DNA of 64,000 nucleotides from an uncultured Aquimarina sp. (GTDB lineage Bacteria; Bacteroidota; Bacteroidia; Flavobacteriales; Flavobacteriaceae): positions 62,001 through 126,000 of the forward strand of contig NZ_CANLYD010000006.1 of the NCBI RefSeq assembly GCF_947495315.1, given 5' to 3'. The notes under the pieces are model-generated. The model was not told the DNA's origin and made no database searches. It saw only the letters and a program-made list of their open reading frames with translations. Position numbers and translations under genes: made by a program. Shown here one piece after another: positions 44,881 through 54,420 of the stretch (the first letter of the stretch is position 1; every line of letters starts with the position of its first letter).

Positions 44881-46127
44881 TTTTTCTTTAAAAATTTAAT
44901 CGTGTTACTATTCATGCTAACTGGAACAAGGTAGTACATTCCTTTGCTCAATGCAGATACAGGAATATTAGTAATACTATTTCCATTTGCAGAAAAGGAT
45001 ATTATTTCTTGCCCTAAAGTATTGTATATCTTGAAATCTATAGGTTCCGGATGATTATTTATTTGTAAAGATAGAATATCATCAATTATAGTACCACTGT
45101 TTAATTGTATAGTTTTTACAGTTTCCACAAATTCTGGACTGCTAAGTAATTGTTGATTTACTTGTAACTCCATCACAACGGGTAAATGGTCACTCATATT
45201 ATATAATGCATCTCTCAGTGCACTATCAAATGACCCCGTACAATCAATATTATCAATACGTTGGTTATAGCAATTACCGTTATTGCCATACGCGGAGTAA
45301 GTATTGGGTGTATAACTTAATTCTGGACTATTTACCATGTTTTCTGACATTAAAATAAAATCAAACCGATCATCCAGTCCACCGCCACTTCCAAAATCAC
45401 CAAACTCATCGCTACTTATACGTGTACTTTGTGTATGTATATTCGTAAAAGTACTGTTACTGCTCCAATCACCCGGAGTAGTTATAGGATCTACCATGAT
45501 AATTTTATTATTAGCGTCTAATAATTCTTGATAAGCCGGTTCTTCTGATGAATATAAATTAAAGTCGCCTGCAAAAATCACATAATCATTTTCATCCAGA
45601 TTAGCATAGTTGTCCGTAAACTCTCTTACCATATTAAGACGTTTGGTCTCATTGTCAGCACCTCTGCTGGCTTTAAGATGAGCCACAAAAACTTCTATTC
45701 TAATAGGATTATTCGCTTGATCATCTGAAATTAATTCTAGTGTATACCAGTTAATATCTCTTATTGTGGTTATTAGTCTTTGGCTTTGTATTAAAGTAAA
45801 CTTTTGATTGTTATAATACAGAAATTGATGTAATTCTACATCAGAATTAGAAAAATTACTTAAGAAAGGAGCACTAGAATAATTATTAGCATCATCATTT
45901 AATGAACTATTTAGTATTTCATCACCTCCGGCTTCGGTTTCCAATTCACAAATCATAAAAATATCAGGTTCATAACTGTCTATGATAGTTTCTAATATTT
46001 CCTCTCTATTTGTGGGTGGAGCAGAAGGGTAGTTTAAAACGTTATAAAACATAGTTTTAATAGTAGCCTGGCCAAATGAAATTTGGGCACTACAAAATAC
46101 GATGACTATTATTAATGTTCTTTTCAT
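44877..46127 (-). CDS. Secreted endonuclease/exonuclease/phosphatase-fold protein with T9SS domain
   Basis: A 416-residue protein. Signal peptide about 1-19 (ending SFGQ). EEP-fold motifs in order: MFYNVLNY (Asn), ICELETEAGG (metal-binding Glu), VAHLKASRG (His), FAGDFNLYSSE (Asp/Asn), FDFILMS and MSDHLPVVMEL (catalytic Asp-His). A type A T9SS sorting domain occupies about 340-416 (FKIYNTLGQEIISFSANGNS ... GMYYLVPVS). Likely an extracellular nuclease or phosphodiesterase. Its stop overlaps the start of the barrel-fusion gene, so the two are coupled. Confidence 0.87.
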   Translation of the reverse strand: MKRTLIIVIVFCSAQISFGQATIKTMFYNVLNYPSAPPTNREEILETIIDSYEPDIFMICELETEAGGDEILNSSLNDDANNYSSAPFLSNFSNSDVELHQFLYYNNQKFTLIQSQRLITTIRDINWYTLELISDDQANNPIRIEVFVAHLKASRGADNETKRLNMVREFTDNYANLDENDYVIFAGDFNLYSSEEPAYQELLDANNKIIMVDPITTPGDWSSNSTFTNIHTQSTRISSDEFGDFGSGGGLDDRFDFILMSENMVNSPELSYTPNTYSAYGNNGNCYNQRIDNIDCTGSFDSALRDALYNMSDHLPVVMELQVNQQLLSSPEFVETVKTIQLNSGTIIDDILSLQINNHPEPIDFKIYNTLGQEIISFSANGNSITNIPVSALSKGMYYLVPVSMNSNTIKFLKKN

Positions 46128-46165
46128 TGTTGAGTTTGTTGAGTTTGTGTGAAAAGAGATACTTT

Positions 46166-46855
46166 TTAGAAATTAGGACTTAGATTGTATTCTCCATAGA
46201 ATTTATCTAATATATCTAATACTTCTTCTGGAGTATCTACTACGTGAATCAAATCCATATCTCCAGCACTAATATTTCCGAATTTACTTAATAAAGTACT
46301 TTTAACCCAGTCCATTAGTCCTCCCCAGAACTCAGTACTTACTAAAATAATAGGAAATACTGCAATTTTTTTGGTTTGTATCAAGGTGATCGCTTCAAAA
46401 AGCTCATCTAAGGTTCCGAATCCTCCTGGCATTACTACAAATCCCTGAGAGTATTTTACGAACATTACCTTGCGAACAAAGAAATAATCAAAGTCCAAGC
46501 TTTTATCACTATCAATATAAGGGTTATCGTGCTGTTCGAACGGTAATTCTATATTAAGTCCTACAGATGTTCCTCCACCTAAATGAGCTCCTTTATTACC
46601 AGCTTCCATAATACCTGGACCACCACCGGTGATAACTCCATAACCGTGTTCTACAATTTTTTGAGCTACATCTACAGTTAATTGGTAGTATTTATCATCA
46701 GTCTTGGTTCTAGCAGATCCAAAAATAGAAACACAAGGCCCAATTTTACTCATTCTTTCGAATCCATTAACAAATTCTCCCATGATCTTAAAGATTGCCC
46801 ATGAATCATTTGTTTTTATCTCATTCCATCCTTTGTGACGTCTTTCTTTTCTCAT
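46166..46855 (-). CDS. LOG family protein (TIGR00730 type)
   Basis: A 229-residue Rossmann-fold protein. Family signatures: VSIFGSARTKTDDKYY, TGGGPGIMEAGNKGAHLGGGTSVGLNI and VVMPGGFGTLDELFEAITLIQTKK (the PGGxGTxxE nucleotide-binding motif). LOG proteins hydrolyse nucleoside monophosphates at the N-glycosidic bond, originally described for cytokinin nucleotides. It precedes the EEP gene on the minus strand and follows uvrA; no functional link is apparent. Confidence 0.92.
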   Translation of the reverse strand: MRKERRHKGWNEIKTNDSWAIFKIMGEFVNGFERMSKIGPCVSIFGSARTKTDDKYYQLTVDVAQKIVEHGYGVITGGGPGIMEAGNKGAHLGGGTSVGLNIELPFEQHDNPYIDSDKSLDFDYFFVRKVMFVKYSQGFVVMPGGFGTLDELFEAITLIQTKKIAVFPIILVSTEFWGGLMDWVKSTLLSKFGNISAGDMDLIHVVDTPEEVLDILDKFYGEYNLSPNF

Positions 46856-46960
46856 AAATTATATTTTATGGCTTTCAGCAAATAGCTGATGTAGCCTTGA
46901 TTGGTTGTTTCTATTTGTTTATTTATTTTAAAAGTGAAGCATGTAATTTAGTAATTATTC

Positions 46961-49804
46961 TTATGGATTACTTACTTCTAACTCTTTCTTCAAAAATTTT
47001 GCGGTATAGCTGTTTTTGTCTTTAATAATTTCTTCTGGAGTTCCTTTTGCTACAACTTCTCCACCATTTTTTCCTCCTTCATATCCGATATCTATAATAT
47101 AATCGGCCATTTTTACAACATCCAGATTATGTTCTATAATTAATACCGTATTTCCTTTGTTTACCAGTTCATTTAATACCTCCATTAATACCCTGATATC
47201 TTCAAAATGAAGTCCTGTTGTCGGTTCGTCTAATATATAAAAAGTATTTCCGGTATCTCTTTTTGATAATTCGGTTGCCAATTTAATACGCTGTGCTTCA
47301 CCACCCGATAGCGTAGTAGATTGCTGGCCTAAGGTAATGTATCCCAAGCCAACACTCCTAATAGTTTTTAATTTTCTAAAGATTTTAGGGATTTGATCAA
47401 AAAACTCACAAGACTCATTAATGGTCATTTCTAATACATCAGAAATAGATTTTCCTTTATATCTTATTTCTAAAGTTTCTCTGTTAAATCTTTTTCCCTG
47501 GCAAGTTTCACATTCTACATAAACATCTGGTAAGAAATTCATTTCGATAACACGTAGACCACCTCCTTTACACGTTTCGCATCTACCGCCAGTAACATTA
47601 AAACTAAAACGTCCTGGTTTATATCCGCGGATCATAGCTTCTGGTGTTTTAGAGAACAATGTTCTGATTTCAGAAAATACTCCGGTATATGTTGCAGGAT
47701 TAGAGCGTGGTGTACGACCAATTGGTGATTGATTAATGTCGATTACTTTATCCGCGTGCTCTAAACCTTTAATTTTTTTATAAGGCATTGGTTTTTTAAC
47801 ACCATTAAAATAATAAGCATTAAGAATAGGGTAGAGTGTTTCGTTTATCAATGTAGATTTACCACTACCAGAAACTCCCGTAACAGCCACCATCTTACCT
47901 AAAGGAATATCGATCGAAACGTTTTTCAGGTTATTCCCTGTAGCACCTGTTAAAGAAATCTTTTTACCATTTCCTTTTCTTCTTTTAGCAGGAACTTCTA
48001 TTTGTCTTTTACCACTTAGATAATCAGCGGTTAATGTATCGTGATCTCTTAAATCTTCTGGAGTTCCCTCACTGATAATTTCACCACCGTGTTTTCCTGC
48101 TCTGGGACCAATATCAATTACGTGATCCGCTCGCTCGATCATATCTTTATCGTGCTCCACAACGATAACAGAATTACCAATATCCCTCAGTTGAACCAAA
48201 GAATTAATCAGTTTTTCATTATCACGTTGATGTAATCCAATGCTCGGCTCATCTAAGATATATAATACCCCAACCAATTGAGAACCTATCTGTGTTGCCA
48301 AACGAATACGCTGTGCTTCTCCACCAGAAAGTGATTTACTACTTCTGTTTAGAGATAAATATGTTAATCCTACATCAATTAAAAATTGTAGTCGGGCATT
48401 AATTTCTTTAAGGATTTCTCCTGAAATTTGCTTTTGTTTTTCATTTAGTTGATCCGGAAGATTAATAAACCAATCTGCCAGCTCAATAATATCCATATTA
48501 GCCAGATCGGCAATATTTTTTTCGCCTACTTTGAAGTATAAGGATTCTTTGCGCAGTCTGGATCCATTACATTCAGGACATTGGATATTGTCCATAAAAT
48601 CCTTTGCCCATCTACGTAGAGAAGTAGAATCATTATTGGTATACGTATTATCTATAAAAGTGGCAATACCTTCAAAATCAATTTTATATTCTCTGGTAAC
48701 TCCTAAGGTTTTACTATCGATACTAAATTTTTCTTTCCCACCATAAAGAATGACTTCCATCGCTTCTTCAGGAATCTTCTTGATAGGATCACTTAGTTTA
48801 AAATCAAAGCGTTGTGCGATTAATTCTAATTGCTTAAAAATCCAGTTATTCTTTTGTGGGCCTTGTGGAACTAAACCACCACTTTTGATAGATTTAGAAT
48901 CATCAGGGATGATTTTTTTTGTATTTACTTCATATAAATTTCCAATCCCATTGCATTTAGGACAGGCACCTTTTGGTGAGTTAAATGAAAAATTATTTGG
49001 TTCAGGATTTGGATAGGAAATTCCGCTTGACGGACACATTAAATTTCTACTAAAAAACCGTGCTTCTTGAGATTCTTGTTCAATTACCATCAATACATCG
49101 TCACCGTGATACATAGCGGTATTGATAGTCTCCATCAAACGTTTAGAATTATCTTTGTCGTCACTAACAGCAAGACGATCAATAACGATCTCTATATCGT
49201 GCATTTTGTAACGATCCAACTTCATTCCTTTGGTGATATCTTTGATTTCACCATCGGTGCGTACTTTTACAAAACCTTGTTTCGCTATTTGTTCAAAAAG
49301 TTCGCGATAATGTCCCTTTCTGGATCTTACAATAGGAGCGAGGATGTTGATTCGTTTACCGTTAAAATCTTTGAGAATAAGATCTTTGATCTGCTCATCG
49401 CTATAACTAACCATTTTTTCGCCTGTGTTGTAACTATAGGCATCACTTCCACGAGCAAACAAAAGTCGTAAGAAATCATAGATCTCTGTAATAGTTCCTA
49501 CGGTACTTCTTGGGCTTTTACTGGTTGTTTTTTGTTCTATAGCAATTACAGGAGAGAGACCATCGATTTTATCTACATCAGGTCGCTCCAGGCTGCCTAG
49601 AAATTGTCTGGCATAGGCAGAGAATGTTTCAATATACCTACGCTGTCCTTCTGCATAAATAGTATCAAAAGCCAGTGATGATTTACCAGAGCCCGAAAGT
49701 CCGGTAATTACTACTAATTTTTCACGAGGTATAGTGACATCAATGTTCTTAAGATTATGAACTCTTGCCCCTAAAACCTCTATATTTTCATCTGATATCG
49801 CCAT
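46961..49804 (-). CDS. uvrA: Excinuclease ABC subunit A
   Basis: Damage-recognition ATPase of nucleotide excision repair; 947 residues. Two ABC modules: Walker [10 protein letters not shown] (35-43) and GVSGSGKST (about 650), with two copies of the signature LSGGEAQRI. Zinc modules are intact: CPKCNGIG ... CPECNGSRL in the first half and CETCKGGG ... CETCQGKRF in the second. [19 protein letters not shown] and [17 protein letters not shown], the UvrB-interaction and DNA-contact regions, are typical. It marks the end of core DNA before the accessory island. The -7 box candidate is at 49824. Confidence 0.97.
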   Translation of the reverse strand: MAISDENIEVLGARVHNLKNIDVTIPREKLVVITGLSGSGKSSLAFDTIYAEGQRRYIETFSAYARQFLGSLERPDVDKIDGLSPVIAIEQKTTSKSPRSTVGTITEIYDFLRLLFARGSDAYSYNTGEKMVSYSDEQIKDLILKDFNGKRINILAPIVRSRKGHYRELFEQIAKQGFVKVRTDGEIKDITKGMKLDRYKMHDIEIVIDRLAVSDDKDNSKRLMETINTAMYHGDDVLMVIEQESQEARFFSRNLMCPSSGISYPNPEPNNFSFNSPKGACPKCNGIGNLYEVNTKKIIPDDSKSIKSGGLVPQGPQKNNWIFKQLELIAQRFDFKLSDPIKKIPEEAMEVILYGGKEKFSIDSKTLGVTREYKIDFEGIATFIDNTYTNNDSTSLRRWAKDFMDNIQCPECNGSRLRKESLYFKVGEKNIADLANMDIIELADWFINLPDQLNEKQKQISGEILKEINARLQFLIDVGLTYLSLNRSSKSLSGGEAQRIRLATQIGSQLVGVLYILDEPSIGLHQRDNEKLINSLVQLRDIGNSVIVVEHDKDMIERADHVIDIGPRAGKHGGEIISEGTPEDLRDHDTLTADYLSGKRQIEVPAKRRKGNGKKISLTGATGNNLKNVSIDIPLGKMVAVTGVSGSGKSTLINETLYPILNAYYFNGVKKPMPYKKIKGLEHADKVIDINQSPIGRTPRSNPATYTGVFSEIRTLFSKTPEAMIRGYKPGRFSFNVTGGRCETCKGGGLRVIEMNFLPDVYVECETCQGKRFNRETLEIRYKGKSISDVLEMTINESCEFFDQIPKIFRKLKTIRSVGLGYITLGQQSTTLSGGEAQRIKLATELSKRDTGNTFYILDEPTTGLHFEDIRVLMEVLNELVNKGNTVLIIEHNLDVVKMADYIIDIGYEGGKNGGEVVAKGTPEEIIKDKNSYTAKFLKKELEVSNP

Positions 49805-49823
49805 AAATTTTTAACCAAGATTG

Positions 49824-49831
49824 CAAATGTA
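49824..49831 (-). promoter_or_regulatory. Possible -7 box of uvrA
   Basis: TACATTTG on the minus strand fits TAnnTTTG, 19 bp before the uvrA ATG. Confidence 0.35.
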
Positions 49832-49897
49832 GTTATTTGATAGCTCTTAGTAAAATGGGGTTGGCTTTTACAATTGTTAAATAGCTGTTATAATTTT

Positions 49898-50010
49898 GGA
49901 CTTCGGCTTCGCGGCTGCTGAGTTTACCGAAGTACAGCCCTCGGAACCCGAACCCTGAGCGTAGCCGAAGGGTGATTCTAGGTGAACCGGGCTTCGAGAG
50001 CCTCAGTCCA
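49898..50010. repeat. GC-rich repeat cluster 1
   Basis: Contains GGACTTCGGCT, CCCTGAGCGTAGCCGAAGGG and CGGGCTTCGAGAGCCTCAGTCC, members of the widespread (C)TGAGCGTAGTCGAAG / CTTCGACAGGCTCAG class of palindromic repeats. Similar blocks are at 53790-53880 and 56135-56250. The base composition is far above the rest of the window. Confidence 0.75.
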
Positions 50011-50176
50011 CGGTTGGTAATGCAAAGCGAATGGTTGGCGAGACTGATTGAGTCGTTCGCGTAGGGTATCCATGCGTTGGCGTTGGTTGCCGATGTCTTG
50101 GTGCAGCATACCGAAGCCTTCGCTCTAACACACCTATCCTTGGCGAGGGATCACGACAGCTTAGCGATTACCCCTA

Positions 50177-50211
50177 AACAACCTGCAAGCATTTTTGGCT
50201 TGTGGGTTGTT
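50177..50211. terminator. Strong hairpin, possible terminator
   Basis: AACAACC-TG-CAAGC pairs with GCTTG-TG-GGTTGTT around a 7 bp loop; a T-rich tail follows on the plus strand. It could end transcription on either strand, including read-out from the helicase gene, although the minus-strand U tract is short. Confidence 0.5.
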
Positions 50212-50261
50212 TGTTTTTGTGGTGGGTTGGATAGACACGAGCGGAACGCTAAAACTAGCCT

Positions 50262-52733
50262 TTACAAATACTTTTGAATTTCAAATTTAAATAAATCATT
50301 TTGTAAATTTAAATATTGCATAAAGTCCATATTCGCTTCAAGATTTCCAAAATCATTCAGTTTTAAGTTTTGTGCCTGCTCTTCTTCAATAATTTTATGT
50401 ACTACACTTGGAGCCAAACCTAAACGTATTAGCTTTATTAATTCTGAATTAGTTGTTCCATAAATGTGTGTCAAATATTCTTCTTCAGAAATTAAATCAA
50501 AATCGAATAAAAAAACAATGAGCTTATTCAGTTTATAATTTACAAAGTCCTCTTCAATCTTCAACTTTACTATACTCAAATTAACGAGTACTTCATCTGA
50601 TTTATTTGTTAAATTGACATAAACTGTATCTTTATATATATGACTATTATATGCAGTTGAATTCCTGACTACTTCACCATAGGATTTTCCAATAAACATA
50701 TATGGATCAACTGATTTCGATTTCTTTTTAAGATAATTTAATGTCTTAATTATATTCTCTTTTAGTGATTGTTTCTGAGTATTTTTTAAATAGAAATTGT
50801 AGTAATTCTGGGCAGCTGGATTTTTTAATCTTTCAATTTCAAAATCTTTAATTATCTCTATATTGTTATTAATAAATATTCTAACAATTTTTTGAATTAA
50901 ATCTATATCAGTCCAGTTTTCATTTTTAGAAACGTCAATATTGGATATAATTTGACTTATTGCTTCGTCAACATTGCTATAAAACTCTTCAAAATTATTT
51001 TCAATAAAATATTTCTTTGCACGTATTAATGGTGTTTGATTTTCAATATTGTCTATTAGGAATTTGGTGTTATCCTTAATTAGTAGATCTTCTCTTCTCC
51101 GACGCTCTTTTACCTGTTGTTTAGTTAAAAACTCTGTCTTCGCAAAGTCTAGCTTATCAATATCGTAGGATGTGAGTAAAGGGTTTTGGATTTTATCTTT
51201 AAAGCTATGGTTTCTAAGTAGTTCAATTTTGTTTGTCATAGAATAAGAACCTTGATATTTTGGTAAATCTAAAAAATGAATTTTTGGATTAAGTTTTTTG
51301 AGATTATTTTCTTGAAAAACAAAATTTAATCTGTTTACCCTACCAATCAAGTTAACCAAATCCTTACCATCTAAATATGCGGTACTTGTTACAAAAATAG
51401 TATCAATAGGTAAGTTGATTCCTTCAAGTATTACCTTGTTGGCAACAATATACTTTAGACTTGTGATTGTTTTGAACTTGTATTCCAAGTATTCCTTTAT
51501 TTGATTAGGTATCTTTCCATGAATATATACTATTCCTTTTTTTATGTATTTGTTTACATAGAAGTTTTCATGAACTTGACTTGTTAGAGTTGAAACTATG
51601 AGGTTTATTGTTGACTCTTCAATCACCTCTTTTATGTTTTCAAAAACTTCTTTTGCTAATTGTTCAATTTTTATTGGGCGAAAATTATATATGAAGTTTT
51701 TACTTTCAGAATTTGAAAGAATATAATCCATGAACCCAACATTTTGGTTTACACCTATATATTCGTTAGTGAAACGATTATATATTGAGACCATTTGTTC
51801 TTTTAGGAGAAATATATCTTCAGATTTTAGATTGTGCTTCACTTTTGCTGAAGTTATTTCACTGTTATTCTCGAGTCTAATGTTTTGAGGGTCATCGATT
51901 AATGGAGATAGGTAGATTGTTTTTTGTCTATTATTTAGTGCTTGATTACCTTTAATAAATCTTGCAAGTAAAACACCTCTAGAATTTTTTTTGTTGTATC
52001 GAAAAATGTTGTGGGCTTCATCAATGAATAAAATATCAAATGCCACATTTTTTCTCAACATTCTTGTTGCTCTTTCTTGAGTTAGAATGCTAATAAACCT
52101 TTCTTCTCCATTGTACATTTCATCATGGGTTATTAGTTTATAGTTAAGGTTTAATGCTTTAATATCCTTATAAGTTTGAACCAAAAGAGATTTAGTAGGA
52201 ACAATTATTCCAATTTTATGATACTCATCTTTCAAAATAAAGTCTTTTATCAATGAGCTTTTCCCAAATGATGTGGGAGCAATATAAAGTAGGCTTGCAG
52301 AGTCACTTATTAAAAGGTCGCGTCCAGATATATTTTGCTCTAAAGTTTCAAGATAACCTTCTCTTGAATTTTCAAATTTTTTATTTACTATATTATACGA
52401 AATAAGTTCAGATATGCTTTCTATGGTTATTAACTCTTGATTTAAAATTGTTTTACAAATAGGATAAAATCCTATTTGCATGCTAATCTCAAAAAGCGGT
52501 CGGAAGTCACTAAATAAAAGGGAGTATTTTAGGATGATATAGTAACCAATCTTAAAATAGCTTCTGTAACGGCTATCCTCATTATATACTTTTAAAAATA
52601 AAAGAGCGCAAAGAAGAATATACTCTTTGTCCTTAGCTGAAATGGATCCGTCATTGACAATTAGTTTTGAAAAAATCGAATTAAATTCTGTACTATTCTT
52701 CAATAGAGTTAATTGTTGTTTTTCAGACATCAT
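50262..52733 (-). CDS. HamB-like DEAD/DEAH helicase of a Hachiman-type defence module
   Basis: An 823-residue superfamily 2 helicase. Walker A is APTSFGKSS (152-160), followed by IIVPTKSLLVQTYKD (motif Ia), FIDEAH (236-241, DEAH box), and in the second RecA domain NLIGRVNRLNF (motif VI, 462-470). About 150 residues precede the helicase core and about 300 follow it. Gene size, motif set and a 1 bp gap to the DUF1837-like gene upstream fit HamB of the Hachiman antiphage system (or the related AbpAB). Two ATG codons are in tandem at the start. No nuclease motif is seen in this subunit. Confidence 0.72.
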   Translation of the reverse strand: MMSEKQQLTLLKNSTEFNSIFSKLIVNDGSISAKDKEYILLCALLFLKVYNEDSRYRSYFKIGYYIILKYSLLFSDFRPLFEISMQIGFYPICKTILNQELITIESISELISYNIVNKKFENSREGYLETLEQNISGRDLLISDSASLLYIAPTSFGKSSLIKDFILKDEYHKIGIIVPTKSLLVQTYKDIKALNLNYKLITHDEMYNGEERFISILTQERATRMLRKNVAFDILFIDEAHNIFRYNKKNSRGVLLARFIKGNQALNNRQKTIYLSPLIDDPQNIRLENNSEITSAKVKHNLKSEDIFLLKEQMVSIYNRFTNEYIGVNQNVGFMDYILSNSESKNFIYNFRPIKIEQLAKEVFENIKEVIEESTINLIVSTLTSQVHENFYVNKYIKKGIVYIHGKIPNQIKEYLEYKFKTITSLKYIVANKVILEGINLPIDTIFVTSTAYLDGKDLVNLIGRVNRLNFVFQENNLKKLNPKIHFLDLPKYQGSYSMTNKIELLRNHSFKDKIQNPLLTSYDIDKLDFAKTEFLTKQQVKERRRREDLLIKDNTKFLIDNIENQTPLIRAKKYFIENNFEEFYSNVDEAISQIISNIDVSKNENWTDIDLIQKIVRIFINNNIEIIKDFEIERLKNPAAQNYYNFYLKNTQKQSLKENIIKTLNYLKKKSKSVDPYMFIGKSYGEVVRNSTAYNSHIYKDTVYVNLTNKSDEVLVNLSIVKLKIEEDFVNYKLNKLIVFLFDFDLISEEEYLTHIYGTTNSELIKLIRLGLAPSVVHKIIEEEQAQNLKLNDFGNLEANMDFMQYLNLQNDLFKFEIQKYL

Positions 52734-52734
52734 A

Positions 52735-53511
52735 TTAAGAATTTAAATATTCAAGAAAACCATCTACCGATTTTTTATTTACACAGATGACATTAATTTT
52801 TTTGTATTCATATTTCTTAATTAAAGTTAGTAACCTTGTCTTCAAGGCAACATTGTCAATACATTCCCAATCGTCTCCCATATAGATAGTCGAACTTGGA
52901 ATGATGTTAAAATTTTTGATGTTTTCAAAAGTTTTTTTGATGAATTTTTTTTTAAAATCATTAAGGTTTTGTATGAGTGATTTGTTTGGGTTAATCTGTT
53001 GAAGGCTCGCATGATTAACTGCGTTAGCCCACGGATCTAATGGGTTTCCTTGTGAGTCTTTTTTTGATCCATTTAATTTATCTCTTAAATCACGGTACGC
53101 TTCACCAATATTTGCATTGTGAGTCGAATCTGTTGTTGGTAACGTTGATTTGCTTTCATATAGAAATAGTTCATTATTAAATTGATAAAGCCCATCGAAG
53201 CCTTTTTTCATTGCTCTAGTTTCTTCCAGATTCCTGAACAAAAAGTGCTGCTCAAAACTCAACTGATTTAAATATAAATGACAAAAAAATTCAGAAATAA
53301 ATCCACATACTTTGGCTTCATCTTTTCCTAAAAACCAATTACGCATTTCAATTTTTAAAACTTCAATATCATCATCACCAGCAATTCCGTTACAGATTTT
53401 TGAAATATTATTTTCAATTGCCTCCTTAATAGCGTTGTCATAATCACCAATATCAATGAAATGTAGTATTAGGCTTTCAGAAACATTGTCAATTGTAGAA
53501 GTAATATTCAT
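52735..53511 (-). CDS. HamA-like (DUF1837) nuclease effector of a Hachiman-type defence module
   Basis: A 258-residue protein. A PD-(D/E)xK-like arrangement is visible: KGFDGLYQF with Asp106, then ELFLYESKST with Glu119 and Lys121. Upstream, GFISEFFCHLYLNQ (about 70-83) matches the helix before the core in HamA proteins. In Hachiman, HamA is a nuclease held inactive by the HamB helicase until DNA damage or infection. ATG at 53511 is preferred; an in-frame TTG at 53541 would add 10 residues. The assignment is from motif and gene pairing. Confidence 0.68.
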   Translation of the reverse strand: MNITSTIDNVSESLILHFIDIGDYDNAIKEAIENNISKICNGIAGDDDIEVLKIEMRNWFLGKDEAKVCGFISEFFCHLYLNQLSFEQHFLFRNLEETRAMKKGFDGLYQFNNELFLYESKSTLPTTDSTHNANIGEAYRDLRDKLNGSKKDSQGNPLDPWANAVNHASLQQINPNKSLIQNLNDFKKKFIKKTFENIKNFNIIPSSTIYMGDDWECIDNVALKTRLLTLIKKYEYKKINVICVNKKSVDGFLEYLNS

Positions 53512-53541
53512 TGATTTGCTTTGTTTAATAAGTAGTTGCAA

Positions 53542-54176
53542 CTAATAATAATTATGCACCAGTGCACACATATCTTATTTATAATATATACACAGCCACA
53601 TTCCATAACCATATATACTATTTAATTCTCCTTACGCTAAACTACACCAACCATCAAACAATCCTTTACGGGAAACCGTAGTTGCTTTTGTTTATATACA
53701 ATGATGAGATACCACTACAAGAAATTGTAGTAGTCGATTGTGTGTTGTTTACGTTATGAAAGCAGGTTTGACGACCTTACTTTCTGGGGATACTCGGGCT
53801 TCGGCTCTGCCTTCAACAGGTTAACCCTTCGGCTCCGCTCAGGGTTCGGATACCAAGGACTGAGCGTAGTCGAAGTCCGAATATAGGGAAATTTTCTTAA
53901 CTGTGTTTCATAGGATACACTGTTATGGATGCTTTCTGTTTTACAGTAAATCCAAAGAATAATGCGTATTACTAGATATTACTTAGACATTGTGTATCTA
54001 ATAGGGTTTTAATAAAGTATCTTTGATATAGTATTATTTATCTCTTGATATTAATTACCTCTTCGCACTACTTCAGCGAATGGTTGAGGCTTTGTTTAAA
54101 AGCTCTTATTTTGATTAATGAAACTCTAGTGGCCAACTTAATGCCTGATTGCTAGTAAGTAACTAACTATTTAATA
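53542..54176. other. Intergenic region with direct repeat copy 1
   Basis: Upstream of the HamAB-like genes. It holds their promoter (unresolved), the first copy of the ~250 bp direct repeat (53637-53888), and then AT-rich DNA without a supported gene. Confidence 0.6.
53637..53888. repeat. Direct repeat, copy 1 (252 bp)
   Basis: Aligns end to end with 56003-56254. The block 53727-53820 (94 bp) is identical to 56071-56164. The first part has a hairpin (CTACAA-GAAA-TTGTAG, 53714-53729) that is kept by covariation in the other copy. The last ~95 bp is GC-rich and palindromic, with CTTCGGCT... and ...GACTGAGCGTAGTCGAAGTC. Confidence 0.85.
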
Positions 54177-54239
54177 GTGATTTTAATCTTACGCTTTGCT
54201 AATGTCATTACTCTGCAATTCGTTTCAATTCAAAAAAAA

Positions 54240-54368
54240 TATGGCTTTGTTAAAAATGGGGGTTATCAGAACTTCAAAAAAGAGGATAAGAAACGTGTTC
54301 CTATTCATCCAGAATATCTAAAAAGACTTCCAGAACATACTCGCAGACAGTTAATTTTTATCAATTAA
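54240..54368 (+). pseudogene. Possible gene remnant (C-terminal fragment)
   Basis: An open frame encodes a protein-like C-terminus: YGFVKNGGYQNFKKEDKK followed by RVPIHPEYLKRLPEHTRRQL and a stop at 54366-54368. Composition looks like a real basic, DNA-binding-type tail, but there is no plausible start: the frame reaches back only to a GTG at 54177 inside unlikely sequence. I read it as a remnant of a larger gene lost when the island formed. I do not recognise the family. Confidence 0.35.
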
Positions 54369-54420
54369 AGAACCGAAATGAGCACACAAGATGTTGTTTC
54401 TTAGAAAGTAATACCAATCC

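Larger units (their letters stand above)
49805..50261. other. Intergenic region with GC-rich repeat cluster 1
   Basis: About 457 bp between uvrA and the helicase gene. The first ~80 bp is the uvrA promoter region. From 49898 the base composition shifts sharply to GC-rich repeats (cluster 1), followed by other GC-rich DNA and a strong hairpin at 50177-50211. A small plus-strand open frame at 50077-50277 is judged spurious because it crosses the repeats and the hairpin. Confidence 0.6.

Noticed and set aside
50077..50277. Plus-strand open frame in GC-rich DNA after uvrA
   Set aside because: It crosses a strong hairpin and repeat DNA, overlaps the end of the helicase gene, and the translation is low in structure. 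Treated as non-coding.
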